NCBI GenBank assembly: GCA_963804045.1
Contig: CAWDOR010000036.1
Location: 1-64,000, forward strand
Source of the DNA: Rhodoblastus sp963804045
GTDB lineage: Bacteria > Pseudomonadota > Alphaproteobacteria > Rhizobiales > Beijerinckiaceae
Direction of reading: 5' to 3'
Length of the DNA stretch: 64,000 bases
Shown: one piece after another, positions 35,317-44,451 of the stretch
Layout: each line of letters begins with the position of its first letter
How positions within the stretch are numbered: the stretch's first letter is position 1
Program-made: the position numbers and the translations under genes
Notes under the pieces: generated by a model
Told to the model about the DNA's origin: nothing
The model's input: the letters and a program-made list of their open reading frames with translations, nothing else
Databases searched by the model: none

Positions 35317-36905
35317 CGCCGGTCGAGAGCCATAGAGTCGCGCTCACCGCGCCCTGGTACGCGCCGTCGCGGCGCGTGGCGCTGCACCGCTATCTCGATT
35401 CCAATTTCGTCCAGCTGTTCCAGAACGATGTCACCCGCTCGCCCGATCCGGCGACATTGTTCGCCTGGGAGAGCGAGGATACGACGTCCTCGGGGCTGAA
35501 ATTGCGCCGCCCCGCCCATGGCGCCTTCCACATGGTCTGCTGGGAGGCGCATTGCGACATATTCGGCCTGCCGACGGTGGCGCCGGAAAAAATCATTTCC
35601 GCCGGCTTCGTGCTGCGCAGCGGCGACCCTTCCGCGCCGCAAGGGTTTCAGATCGTCCAGGGCCAGCCGCAGGGCTGGGCGCCGGTCGAAACCACATCCG
35701 ATCCCGAAGCGGCCCGCGAGCTGAAAGTCCTGGGCCTGGTCCCGCCCAGCGCCGCGACGCCTGTCGCCTATACCGGCGAGGAGACCTTTCCGCTTCACGT
35801 CTTGTCGGCTGTTGACGGCGAGGGAAATCCGCACACATTGCTTTACGGTTATCTGCCGCTTGGCGGCGGCAATTTCACGCCGCCGGACCCGCCGGCGCCG
35901 GATATGAGCCAGCCGCTGGAGGAGCTGCCCTGGCCCTTCGGCCTGGCCGGCCGCAAAATCGCGCCGGCGCCGCTTCCGGCCTCCTATCCCTATCCCTATG
36001 ACGCGATGATCACGCGGGGGCAGATCGATTCCCGCCTGGCGGCGGCGCTGCGCGCCATGCTGGTCGGCTACGGCTTCGCCGCCGCCGCCGGCTGGAGCGA
36101 ACCAGACAACGCCATTCTCGCGGGCTTGCTGAATGCTCTGATTTTTTACGTCGATCCGCCCTCGCCGCTGGCCGGCGCGGCCTTGCGCGCCTGGGCGGCG
36201 GCCAATCCCGATCCCCAGGGCGCGACGCTGGGCTCGGTCCTGCAAGATCCCAACACGGTCTCGGCCCTGCTGGCGAGCCTGACGCAGCGCGGCGATTCCT
36301 CAGCCGTGACGCTGCCGAGTTCCGCGCCGACCTCTGCAAAGGCGCGCAATCTTCTGGTGAGCGAGGCGGCGGCGACGCAATTGCGGGCGGCGCTGAAGGC
36401 GCGGCTGACCAAGGCGGTGGTTTCGGCGAACAAGACCCTGCCGGTTGCCAAGCTGGCCTCGGGCTATCCCACCCGCTATTTCGTCCAGCCTTTCGTCCGG
36501 GTGTTGCGGCCCGACGGCTGCGAATGCCCGTTCTGGGGCAAGCCGAGCGAAGTCTTCGCCGTCGCCGCGTTTTTCGACAGTTCCGCCGCGCGGCCAAGAC
36601 TGATCGAAATGCCGGCGATCTCCGACGCCAAGGCTGGACTCGCCCAGGGCGCGACATTCGATCTGCCGCCCGATCTCGCCGATCTCGTCAATTCGCTGGG
36701 GTCGTCGAGCGCGGCGCAGGACCTGTGGAAGGGGAGCGTGAGCTCGTCCGGCGGGCTGGGCCTGCGCTTCATCTGCTCCTTCAGCCTGCCGGCGATCATG
36801 ATCTGCGCCATGCTGATGCTTTCCATCGTCTTGAGTCTCCTGAACATCGTTTTCGGCTGGATGGCCTGGGTGAAAATATGTCTTCCAATTCCGGTCAAGA
36901 AATAA
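35310..36905 (+). CDS. eCIS cluster protein of unknown function with hydrophobic C-terminus
   Basis: I do not recognise this 531-aa protein. Most of it is soluble and Pro/Ala-rich, with conserved-looking stretches such as LDSNFVQLFQNDVTRSPDP and FHMVCWEAHCDIFGLP and an internal Cys pair (GCECPFWG). The last 45 residues hold one long or two short hydrophobic helices (SLPAIMICAMLMLSIVLSLL, then NIVFGWMAWVKICL) ending PIPVKK, which looks like a tail anchor. It overlaps spike and gp25 genes on either side, so it is an integral operon member placed where a PAAR gene is often found. A membrane anchor for the baseplate is a reasonable hypothesis. Confidence 0.75.
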   Translation: MVTPVESHRVALTAPWYAPSRRVALHRYLDSNFVQLFQNDVTRSPDPATLFAWESEDTTSSGLKLRRPAHGAFHMVCWEAHCDIFGLPTVAPEKIISAGFVLRSGDPSAPQGFQIVQGQPQGWAPVETTSDPEAARELKVLGLVPPSAATPVAYTGEETFPLHVLSAVDGEGNPHTLLYGYLPLGGGNFTPPDPPAPDMSQPLEELPWPFGLAGRKIAPAPLPASYPYPYDAMITRGQIDSRLAAALRAMLVGYGFAAAAGWSEPDNAILAGLLNALIFYVDPPSPLAGAALRAWAAANPDPQGATLGSVLQDPNTVSALLASLTQRGDSSAVTLPSSAPTSAKARNLLVSEAAATQLRAALKARLTKAVVSANKTLPVAKLASGYPTRYFVQPFVRVLRPDGCECPFWGKPSEVFAVAAFFDSSAARPRLIEMPAISDAKAGLAQGATFDLPPDLADLVNSLGSSSAAQDLWKGSVSSSGGLGLRFICSFSLPAIMICAMLMLSIVLSLLNIVFGWMAWVKICLPIPVKK

Positions 36906-37294
36906 ACGCCGGCCTGTTTGTCGGCTGGCCGCTTGGCGCGCCCGGCGATGACGGGCGGCTGGCGTTTTCCACGGACGCGCAAGCCCTGCGCGAGGCCTTG
37001 TGGACTCTGCTGATGACCTCGCCGGGCGAAAGGCCGTTGCGGCCGGGCTTTGGCGCGGGCCTGCGGCAATGGATCGGCCAGCCCAACACCGAGACCACAC
37101 GAGCGATGATCTCGTCCTCGATCACGGTGGCCATCGGCAAATGGGAGCAGCGCGCCATTGTTTCCGGCGTCACCGTCGCGCAGGCGCCCGATGATCCGAC
37201 CTCGGTGGTGATCACCGTCGCCTATGCCCAGGCCGGCGCGGCGGGCGCGCCGGCGCAGGTCCTCACTCTCGCCCTGGCCCTGGGGAGCGTCTGA
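36878..37294 (+). CDS. eCIS baseplate protein, gp25/GPW family
   Basis: A 138-aa wedge protein of the gp25 family. The core is GRLAFSTDAQALREALWTLL, then the hallmark TSPGERPLRPGFGAGLRQW, in which the conserved E and R start sheath polymerisation. The end is a beta strand (VITVAYAQAG). I placed the start at ATG 36878, inside the upstream gene (28-base overlap), because the homologous core begins close behind. It is coupled by TGATG to the baseplate J gene. Confidence 0.93.
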   Translation: MSSNSGQEINAGLFVGWPLGAPGDDGRLAFSTDAQALREALWTLLMTSPGERPLRPGFGAGLRQWIGQPNTETTRAMISSSITVAIGKWEQRAIVSGVTVAQAPDDPTSVVITVAYAQAGAAGAPAQVLTLALALGSV

Positions 37295-39501
37295 TGCCCT
37301 TGCCCATCCCCAATCTCGACGACCGCGCCTTCGACGATCTCGTCGCCGAGGCGATCGCGCGGATCGAGGCCTATAATCCCGAATGGACCAATATCGCGCC
37401 GAGCGATCCCGGCGCCGCCCTGATCGACATGTTCGCCTGGCTGGCGGAAACCATCATCTACCGGCAGAATCTGATCCCGCTGCGCCAGCGCCGCGCCTTC
37501 ATGAATCTGCTGTCCATGCCGATGCGGCCGGCGGCCCCGGCCTCGGGCGTGGTCTGCGTCGACGCCCCGCCGCTGCTGCCGCTGCCCGCGCCGGCGCCCG
37601 CCGGTTCGGCGCAATTCGCCGCGGGACAGGTCAATTTCACATCGACCACGGATGTGCAGCCGACGCCGCTGCAACTGACCGCCCTGATCAAGGCCAGGCA
37701 CAGCGAAAGCAATCCCGCCAATCAGGCGCGGCTGCTGCATCTGCTGAAAACCCTCTACGGCCTCGACAATCCCCAGCCCTTCGCCACCCAGTCGGCCTTC
37801 CAGAACGGCGCGCTCGACCTGTCGGCCTCGGTCGATGGCCAGGTCTGGCTGGCGCTGACCACGCCAAACGGGTTCAAGGGCAATATCGCCGATCTGCGCA
37901 CGGCGCTGTCAGGCTTTTCCGCCAAGGGGCTGGCGCTGTCCATCGGCCTCGCGCCTCCAGGCGATCTGCCCGGCTATGATTTCTTCAATCAGGCCGGCGA
38001 TCTGCCCAAACGCACCCTGGTCTGGCGGCTCGTGTCCCAGGACCCCAGTGGCGCGCCGCTGCAAATCCCGCTGACCGTCGCCGCCGACACCTCCAATGGC
38101 GGCCGCTCCCCCGGCGTGACCCTGCTGCGCCTGCCCAGCGACGCCAGTCTGCTGACGCCGCCCGCCGTCAATGGCGATCCCATGTATGCCGGCGCCGCCG
38201 CGACGCCGCCGCAATTGCCCAGCGGCCTGACTCCGGATCAGGTCGTGCTCTGGCTGACCCTGACCACCGCCGATCCGGCCGGGCTGACCCTGGGCTGGCT
38301 GGGGATCAACGCCGTGGCGATCGCGGCGCTGACGCCGGTCGCCAATGAAGTGCTCGGCGTCGCCGATGGAAGCGGCGACGCCGTGTTCAAGCTGGCCCAT
38401 GCGCCGCTCGATCCATCGAGCCTCGCGCTCCAGGTCTGGCCGGCGGGCGCGACGCAGGGACAGAGCTGGAGCGCGATCGCCAATTTCGGTCAGGCCGGCC
38501 CGCGCGACCAGGTCTTCGTTCTCGACGCCACGGCGGGAACGGTGAGTTTCGGCGACGGCGTCAGAGGCATGCGGCCGCTCGCCGGCGCAACCATTGTCGC
38601 GCAGAGCTACTCCTGGGGCGGCGGCGCCAATGGCAACCTGCCGCCCGGCAGTCTCAAGGCGGTCGCCCCCAATATCGGGACGGTGCGTCAGGAAATCGCC
38701 ACGGACGGCGGTTCGGACAGGGAATCCGTGTCGGACGCGGAAAAACGCATTCCCGCCTTTCTCGCCAATCGCGACCGGGCGGTGACGGTGGGCGATTTTC
38801 AGGCGCTGGCCTTGGCGACGCCGGGCCTGTCGCTGGGCCGCGCCGAAGTGGTCCAGGGGCTCATGCCCGGCGCCGAGGCGGCCTCGACGCGAACCAATGC
38901 GCCCGGCGTGGTCAGCGTTTTCGTCTGGCCCAATCAGCAAATGGCGCTGGGCGCCGCGCCGGCGGCGACGCTGGAGCAATTGCAACGGGTCTTCGCCTAT
39001 CTCAGCCAGCGCACGCTGATCGGAACCCAGCTGTTCGTGCTCGCCGCCGTGCCCATCGACATCCACATTGGCGTGAGCCTGCGGCTGCGCAATGGCGTGG
39101 ACCAGCTCGCGGCGACGCTGGCCGTGCAGAACGCCCTGGTCTCCTATCTCTGGCCTCTGCCGCCCGGCTGGATCGACGGCGGCGGCTGGCCGCTCGGCCG
39201 CGCCGTGGCGGGGGATGAAATGCGCACCGAGGCGGGCCGCGCGGCGGGCGTGCTGGCGGTGGACAATGTCGCGCTCTATCGCCGGGATGCGGGCGCGTGG
39301 AGTCAGGCTCCGGTCAATCCCGCCACCCTGATCGCCGCGATCGGCTTGAACGCCTGGGAGGTTCCGCGCCTTTACAGCGTCGGCGTCGCCTTCGACGGCG
39401 CCGATCCGCCAGGGCCGGAAGGCGCGAATGGGAGCGGCGGCTCCGGCTCCGGCTCGGGCGCGCCGCCCACTCTGGTTCCCGTCGTTCCTACCGTCTGTTG
39501 A
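37294..39501 (+). CDS. eCIS baseplate assembly protein J (gp6-like)
   Basis: A 735-aa baseplate wedge protein. It opens with the typical start PIPNLDDRAFDDLVAEAIAR followed by PSDPGAALIDMFAWLAET, a strong signature of this family. The middle region has beta-rich domains with FGDGVRGMRPLAG, and the last third has RVFAYLSQRTLIGTQ, VSLRLRNGVDQLAATL and PLGRAVAGDEM. It ends in a Gly/Ser tail. It forms the wedge together with tail protein I and gp25. The length fits the large eCIS versions (Afp11-like). Confidence 0.92.
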   Translation: MPLPIPNLDDRAFDDLVAEAIARIEAYNPEWTNIAPSDPGAALIDMFAWLAETIIYRQNLIPLRQRRAFMNLLSMPMRPAAPASGVVCVDAPPLLPLPAPAPAGSAQFAAGQVNFTSTTDVQPTPLQLTALIKARHSESNPANQARLLHLLKTLYGLDNPQPFATQSAFQNGALDLSASVDGQVWLALTTPNGFKGNIADLRTALSGFSAKGLALSIGLAPPGDLPGYDFFNQAGDLPKRTLVWRLVSQDPSGAPLQIPLTVAADTSNGGRSPGVTLLRLPSDASLLTPPAVNGDPMYAGAAATPPQLPSGLTPDQVVLWLTLTTADPAGLTLGWLGINAVAIAALTPVANEVLGVADGSGDAVFKLAHAPLDPSSLALQVWPAGATQGQSWSAIANFGQAGPRDQVFVLDATAGTVSFGDGVRGMRPLAGATIVAQSYSWGGGANGNLPPGSLKAVAPNIGTVRQEIATDGGSDRESVSDAEKRIPAFLANRDRAVTVGDFQALALATPGLSLGRAEVVQGLMPGAEAASTRTNAPGVVSVFVWPNQQMALGAAPAATLEQLQRVFAYLSQRTLIGTQLFVLAAVPIDIHIGVSLRLRNGVDQLAATLAVQNALVSYLWPLPPGWIDGGGWPLGRAVAGDEMRTEAGRAAGVLAVDNVALYRRDAGAWSQAPVNPATLIAAIGLNAWEVPRLYSVGVAFDGADPPGPEGANGSGGSGSGSGAPPTLVPVVPTVC

Positions 39502-39508
39502 GGCTGAC

Positions 39509-41884
39509 ATGCGCGACGTCAACGGCTCCTCCTTCCAATTGCTCGCCGACGGCTCCGACTGGGCCTTCGACCCGGCGACGATCGCATGGGGCGGGGCTTC
39601 GCGCGGCGGCGCCGGACTCGCCGGCAAGCAGCATTGGCTGCTGCCGCCCGATCAGGGCGTGGCCAAGAGCCAGGCGGCTTTGGCGGCCAATGCGCCCCAG
39701 GTGGTGGATTCCTACGGCGGCCAGGCGCGGCTGACGGCGGATCGCATGAGCGTCGAAACCCTGGACGGCGCCAATTGGACGCCGCTGCTCGACAATTCCG
39801 GCAAGGCTCTGGCGCCCAAGGCCGGCAAATTCATCGACATGGCGCTGGGCGGGTCGCGGCTGGCGCTGCTCGCCTCGGATGGGACGCAGAGTTTTCTGCA
39901 TCTGTTCGACCTGCGCGCCCGCTGGGGGCTCTCCAGCCCGCAAAATCCGCCCGTGGCGGTGACGCTCGACCCCCAGGGCGGGGCGGTCGCGGTCGCGCCG
40001 GACGGTCCGGTCTTCGTCGCGGCGTCAGGCGGCATTGGCTATTATCTCGGCGGTCCCGTGGATGAATTTCTGGCGCCGCCGACCAATATTTTCACCGCTG
40101 TCGCGCCCAATTCCGATCCGCTGCGGCTGGCGTCGCTGCTGGCCGGGCGCCCGGCCGGCGCGGTGGTCGCCATGGCCGCCGACCAGACCCGCCTCGTGCT
40201 GTTATTGACGACCGCGACCGGACAGGCGCTGGCGCAATTCGACCGCGCGGCCAACGCCTGGAGCTCGGCGCCGCTGACCGCGACCGACGCGACGCCTCTG
40301 CCGACCATGCTCGATGTCGCCTTGCTGCCGGAGGGGCTGATCGCGCTGCTGGCCCTGGCCCAGGACCCAACCAAACCGCTGGACAGCGCGGTGGGGACGC
40401 TGGTCGCGGGCGCCGGCTTCGCTTTGGCGGCGCGGCGCTATCCCATGCTCGATCAGGCCATTCCGCGCTTCGCCGCGAATGGCGGCGACCATGCGCTTTA
40501 TTTCAGCTCGACCGGGCCGCGCCCGCTGCTGCCGCTGCCCTATCCCGCTTTTGTCGCCGCCGGCGCGCTGTGGCGGGCGCGGCTGGCCTCGGGCGATCCC
40601 GACATGGTCTGGAGCCGGATCATGGTCGAGGCGGAGCTGCCGCCCGGCTGTTCGATCGAATATTGGGCGCGGGCCTGGAACCCGGGCCAGACCGCCGGCG
40701 ATCTCTCGACCATGGCGCAAAAAGCCCTGGCGGCGCCGCCCGACCTTCCGCAAATCGCCGCCGACGACGGCGGCCCGGATTTCCATCGCCAGCCGCCGCC
40801 GGTCGCGAATGCGCTGCCTTCGGAACTGCCGTTTCATCCGGGACTCGCGGCGCTGGCGGGCGGATCGGGCGGGCTCTACGAAACCTTGCTGCAAAGGCGC
40901 AATGGCGGCAACCGCCGCATGGCCGGGGCCTTTCTCGACCTGATCGCCGTGCTGCGCGGCGACGGCTTGCATAGCCCGCTGTTGCGCTCCACGCGGGTCT
41001 ATTTGCCGCGCTTCTGCTATCAGCGGAACTATCTGCCGAGCCTGTTCCAGCAGACCAGCGAGCCCGACGACGGCGAGCCGCCGGGAACCCCGCCGTCGCC
41101 CCCGGATTTCCGCGAAAGGCTGTTCGCCAATCTCGAGGGCCTGCTGACCCCGCTGGAGGATCGCGTCGCCGTCGCCGAATATCTGCTCGATCCCTATGCG
41201 GCGCCGGTTTCGGCTTTGCCCTGGCTCGCCAGCTATCTCGGCGTGACCCTCAAATCCGGCTGGCCGGAGCCGCGCCTGCGCCGCGCCATCGCCCAGGCCG
41301 GCCAGCAGATGCGCTGGCGCGGGACCTATCGCGGCGTTTGTCTGGCGCTGGACATCGTCAGCGACGGCGCGGTGGCGCGCGGCGAGATCGTGGTGCTGGA
41401 GACCCACAGGCTGCGCCGCGTCGACGCCACTCTGCTCGGCCTGAATCTGAGCGACGCCAATCCGCTGACCGGCTATGGCGTGCTCGACGGCAACAGCATT
41501 GTCGGCGACACGCTGGTTCTCGCGCCCGAGCGCGTCGCCGATCTCGCTCAATTGCTGGCGCCGGAGGCGCTGCGCGCCGATCCCGCGCGGGTATCGCGAT
41601 TTCTCGACCAATATATCGACCGCTATCAGGTGACCGTGCTGCTGCAGGGGCCGGACGCCGCCGCGCTGGAGACGGAAATCCAGGAGACGCTGACGGCGGA
41701 ACTGCCGGCGCAGATCGCCTGGGACATGGTGCGGACCGACGGCCGCTTCATCCTCGGCCTGTCGCCTTTGCTCGACATCGACACATTCCTCGACCCCGCC
41801 GCGCCCACGGCCGCACTGACGCTGGACCAGAGCGTGACCGGGCGCGACAGCGTGGTGCGCAATCCCGCCGCGCTGCGGCAATGA
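39509..41884 (+). CDS. eCIS baseplate protein, tail protein I-like, with beta-propeller-like N-terminus
   Basis: A 791-aa protein. The C-terminal 250 residues carry the tail protein I domain: ANLEGLLTPLEDRVAVAEYL, SALPWLASYLGVTLKSGWPE, LRRAIAQAGQQMRWRGTYRG and RYQVTVLLQGPD. The first 400 residues are a repeat-like beta domain (GGSRLALLASDGTQSFLHLF, LAGRPAGAVVAMAADQTRLV and similar), suggesting a propeller. ATG 39509 was chosen over an upstream in-frame start because it follows the J gene by 7 bases. With J it forms the baseplate wedges. Confidence 0.88.
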   Translation: MRDVNGSSFQLLADGSDWAFDPATIAWGGASRGGAGLAGKQHWLLPPDQGVAKSQAALAANAPQVVDSYGGQARLTADRMSVETLDGANWTPLLDNSGKALAPKAGKFIDMALGGSRLALLASDGTQSFLHLFDLRARWGLSSPQNPPVAVTLDPQGGAVAVAPDGPVFVAASGGIGYYLGGPVDEFLAPPTNIFTAVAPNSDPLRLASLLAGRPAGAVVAMAADQTRLVLLLTTATGQALAQFDRAANAWSSAPLTATDATPLPTMLDVALLPEGLIALLALAQDPTKPLDSAVGTLVAGAGFALAARRYPMLDQAIPRFAANGGDHALYFSSTGPRPLLPLPYPAFVAAGALWRARLASGDPDMVWSRIMVEAELPPGCSIEYWARAWNPGQTAGDLSTMAQKALAAPPDLPQIAADDGGPDFHRQPPPVANALPSELPFHPGLAALAGGSGGLYETLLQRRNGGNRRMAGAFLDLIAVLRGDGLHSPLLRSTRVYLPRFCYQRNYLPSLFQQTSEPDDGEPPGTPPSPPDFRERLFANLEGLLTPLEDRVAVAEYLLDPYAAPVSALPWLASYLGVTLKSGWPEPRLRRAIAQAGQQMRWRGTYRGVCLALDIVSDGAVARGEIVVLETHRLRRVDATLLGLNLSDANPLTGYGVLDGNSIVGDTLVLAPERVADLAQLLAPEALRADPARVSRFLDQYIDRYQVTVLLQGPDAAALETEIQETLTAELPAQIAWDMVRTDGRFILGLSPLLDIDTFLDPAAPTAALTLDQSVTGRDSVVRNPAALRQ

Positions 41885-41899
41885 ACCGGAGGCCGGACC

Positions 41900-42796
41900 A
41901 TGACCGATGATTCCGCCAGCATCGACCAGGACACGCTGGCCGCCGACGCGCAATTCGACTCCGCCTTGCAGCGGGTGAATTTCCAGCCCGGCATATTGCT
42001 GGGGGCGGAGGCGCTCGACGCCGAGCAGAATTTTCACCTGCGCCGGCTGACCCGCGCCCAGCGCTGGCTGATCGGGCCGGGCGCCCTGTTCGGTCTGTAT
42101 GTCGCGGTCGGGATTCCGCCGGAGGATGCGACCGATCTGCGCCTCACCGTGCAGCCCGGCTACGCCATAGACGGGCTGGGGCGCGAGATCGTCGTCGGCC
42201 AGGTCTTCGGGATTTCGCTGCGCGACTGGCTGGCGTCGCCGCCGGCCGATCTGGCGCAATTCTACGCCAATGGCGTGCTCGCCCTGCGGGTCACCGCGCG
42301 CGGCCAGAGTCAGGCGCTGGGCTTGCAGCCGGTGGTCGCCGATCTGTTCGACGCCGGTCTCGATCCCGTGGTCTCGGCGCGGGTCAACGCCGGCTTCGCC
42401 CTGGAATTGCTTGGCGATTCCACGCCGGCGGGCGCCGACGCGCCGGCCAAGCCGCTCGCCGCCTGGGCGCCCGGCGGCGCGACGCCGGCGGCGAGCGATC
42501 TGCCCGGCGCGATTTCGGCGCGCGAGCAGACCATGCTCAATGCGCTGCCGGCGGATCAGCAGGCCTTTCTCAAGGTCCAGGCCTGGATGATGATGAAGCT
42601 GGCGCCGCCCGCCTTCGACGACAGCCCCGGCGCCGAGGGCGCGTTTGCCGAATCGGCGCGGCTGCTGCTCGCCAGCGTTCACGTCACTCTGGCGTCGCTG
42701 ACCGCGCCGCCGACCCTCGCGGGCACGGCGGTCAATAATCTGGTCCGTCCCTTCATTCGGCCCAACGCCTTGCTCACCGCCCTTTCACTTCCCTGA
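41900..42796 (+). CDS. eCIS accessory protein A with shared N-terminal module
   Basis: A 298-aa protein of unknown function and first of three adjacent proteins that share one N-terminal pattern. Here it reads NFQPGILLGAEALDAEQNFH, then RRLTRAQRWLIGPGALFGLY, then LTVQPGYAIDGLGREIVV. The pattern (F-x-G-x-x-L-x-A-x-D/E-L, a long amphipathic helix with Arg, a Gly-Leu turn, then a V-x-P-G-x-A-x-D-x-x-G strand) is known in uncharacterised eCIS proteins. The C-terminus is helical. It follows tail protein I, the place of fibre genes in Afp. Confidence 0.72.
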   Translation: MTDDSASIDQDTLAADAQFDSALQRVNFQPGILLGAEALDAEQNFHLRRLTRAQRWLIGPGALFGLYVAVGIPPEDATDLRLTVQPGYAIDGLGREIVVGQVFGISLRDWLASPPADLAQFYANGVLALRVTARGQSQALGLQPVVADLFDAGLDPVVSARVNAGFALELLGDSTPAGADAPAKPLAAWAPGGATPAASDLPGAISAREQTMLNALPADQQAFLKVQAWMMMKLAPPAFDDSPGAEGAFAESARLLLASVHVTLASLTAPPTLAGTAVNNLVRPFIRPNALLTALSLP

Positions 42797-42808
42797 CCGG
42801 AGGCAGCC

Positions 42809-44401
42809 ATGTCCACCAGCTCCAACGGCTCCAGCGTGCGCTTCACGCCCCTTCTCGGCTCCGCCGCGCCGACCTCGGCCGCGGTCTATCGCACCATGCA
42901 GCCCGAGCCGCAGCTCAGCCGCACCTATTACCAGGATGGGCGGTTGCTGACCGCCCAGGACCTCAATCGCGATTACAGCTATTTCGACCAGCGCCTGCGC
43001 GATCTCGGCCAGACCCTGGGCGACGGCGTCGCCCAGGGGTTGACGGCTTCGCTGAACGGCGGCGTCCTCAGCGTCGCCCAGGGGCGCGGCGTCGCGCCAA
43101 GCGGGCGCGCCATCGCTTACAGTTCCGCCAATGCGAGCGATGCGCTGAGCGCCAACCTGCTCGATCTCGCCACGCAGATCACATTGAATCCGGCGGGGTT
43201 CGCCGGAATTGGCGACGGGCTCTACGCGGTGGCGCTGGTGCTGAGCGAACAGCCCACGGGCGTCGCCGAAATTTTTCCGCGCGATCTCGCCGCCGTCGGC
43301 CTCACGCCCGCCAATATCGCCGACAGCGTCGAAATCGCCCTGGTCGGCCTGCCGCTGCCCATGCCGACCGGCACGGCTTTTCAGGCGCGGGCGCAGGTCG
43401 CGGCGCAACTGGCGAGCGCGGGCGCGCCGCCGGCGTTGCCCGGGGACAGCCTGGCGCTTGGCGTGGTCGCCATGTCGCGTGGCGCGCCGGTCTGGTTCGA
43501 TCCGGAACTGCTGCGCCATCCGCTGCGCCTGCAAGGCGATCCCGACGCCGCCGGCGCCGATCTGGCGCGCTGGGGCCGGCAATTCTACCAGGACATGATG
43601 GCCGCTCTGGCGGCTTCGGGACAGGCTACGTTCCGCGCCGCCGACGTGCTGACTTTGCTGCCGCCAAGCGGACTGATGCCGCGCGCCTGCGTCGATGTCG
43701 CCGCGGGGACCCAGAGCTTTTTCCCCGATTGGCTCGACGTGGCGCTGCTGCCGGCGCGCGCCGACGAGATCCCAGCCTTGCTCGCCCAAGCGGCGGGCGA
43801 GCCCGCACTCGATCTCACCGCGCGGACGCCGGCGCAAATCCTGGTGCTCGCGCCTTTGGCGCCCACGGATTTCGCCACGCTCGCGCCGCAACTGACGACG
43901 CCGGTCGCCAATGCCGCGCCGCCGGCCTTCCGGCCCTATCCGACCGTGGCGTTGCCGCGCATCGACCCGCTGGTTTTGAGATTGCCCGGGCGGCTGGGTC
44001 CGGCGCCCAGCCTGCCGGCGGTCTGGGCGCAGATTTTCGCCGCGAGCCAACCCGCATTGCCCTGGATGATCCGCCCCGCCGATGGCGGCATAGGCGGGGT
44101 CAAGGCGGCGCTGCTGGCGGCGGGCTATCCGGTCCCGACGCCAAGCCCTTCGCCTTCGCCAAGTCCTTCGCCCTCGCCAAGTCCTTCGCCTTCGCCAAGT
44201 CCCTCGCCCTCGCCGAGCCCTTCGCCGTCGCCGAGCCCTTCACCTTCGCCAAGTCCTTCGCCGTCGCCGAGCCCCTCGCCGTCGCCGAGCCCTTCGCCTT
44301 CGCCAAGTCCTTCGCCTTCGCCTTCGCCAAGCCCTTCGGTTTTGCCCAAGCCTTCGATCATCCCCTTGCCGTCCAAAATACCGGTTGGAACCCTGTCCTG
44401 A
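42809..44401 (+). CDS. eCIS accessory protein B with shared N-terminal module and long Pro-Ser tail
   Basis: A 530-aa paralog of the preceding protein. Its module reads YYQDGRLLTAQDLNRDYSYF, DQRLRDLGQTLGDGVAQGLT and VAQGRGVAPSGRAIAYS (residues about 40-110). The central part is alpha/beta without known motifs. The C-terminus is exceptional: residues 445-510 are an almost pure Pro-Ser repeat, followed by KPSIIPLPSKIPVGTLS. Such a tract would be an extended spacer of more than 15 nm. Position suggests a baseplate arm or fibre. Confidence 0.74.
   Translation: MSTSSNGSSVRFTPLLGSAAPTSAAVYRTMQPEPQLSRTYYQDGRLLTAQDLNRDYSYFDQRLRDLGQTLGDGVAQGLTASLNGGVLSVAQGRGVAPSGRAIAYSSANASDALSANLLDLATQITLNPAGFAGIGDGLYAVALVLSEQPTGVAEIFPRDLAAVGLTPANIADSVEIALVGLPLPMPTGTAFQARAQVAAQLASAGAPPALPGDSLALGVVAMSRGAPVWFDPELLRHPLRLQGDPDAAGADLARWGRQFYQDMMAALAASGQATFRAADVLTLLPPSGLMPRACVDVAAGTQSFFPDWLDVALLPARADEIPALLAQAAGEPALDLTARTPAQILVLAPLAPTDFATLAPQLTTPVANAAPPAFRPYPTVALPRIDPLVLRLPGRLGPAPSLPAVWAQIFAASQPALPWMIRPADGGIGGVKAALLAAGYPVPTPSPSPSPSPSPSPSPSPSPSPSPSPSPSPSPSPSPSPSPSPSPSPSPSPSPSPSPSPSPSPSPSPSVLPKPSIIPLPSKIPVGTLS
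44141..44339 (+). repeat. Pro-Ser coding repeat (about 33 dipeptides)
   Basis: Tandem CCNTCG/CCAAGT units encode about 33 Pro-Ser dipeptides in one frame. Longer near-identical blocks of 12, 18 and 30 bases recur within it, so the tract probably grew by slippage. It is coding, without spacer-repeat structure. Confidence 0.93.
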
Positions 44402-44451
44402 GCGCCGTCGTCGCGAATGGTCGCGACAGCCGATCCCGTTAGGAGGCCGAA

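Noticed and set aside
40202..42682. Long minus-strand open frame (826 codons) opposite the tail protein I gene
   Set aside because: Composition is typical of an antisense shadow (Arg/Gln/Gly-rich), without ribosome binding site or motif.
44141..44339. Tandem repeat resembling a CRISPR or minisatellite array
   Set aside because: The repeats are continuous, in frame and encode Pro-Ser; there are no unique spacers and no cas genes nearby.
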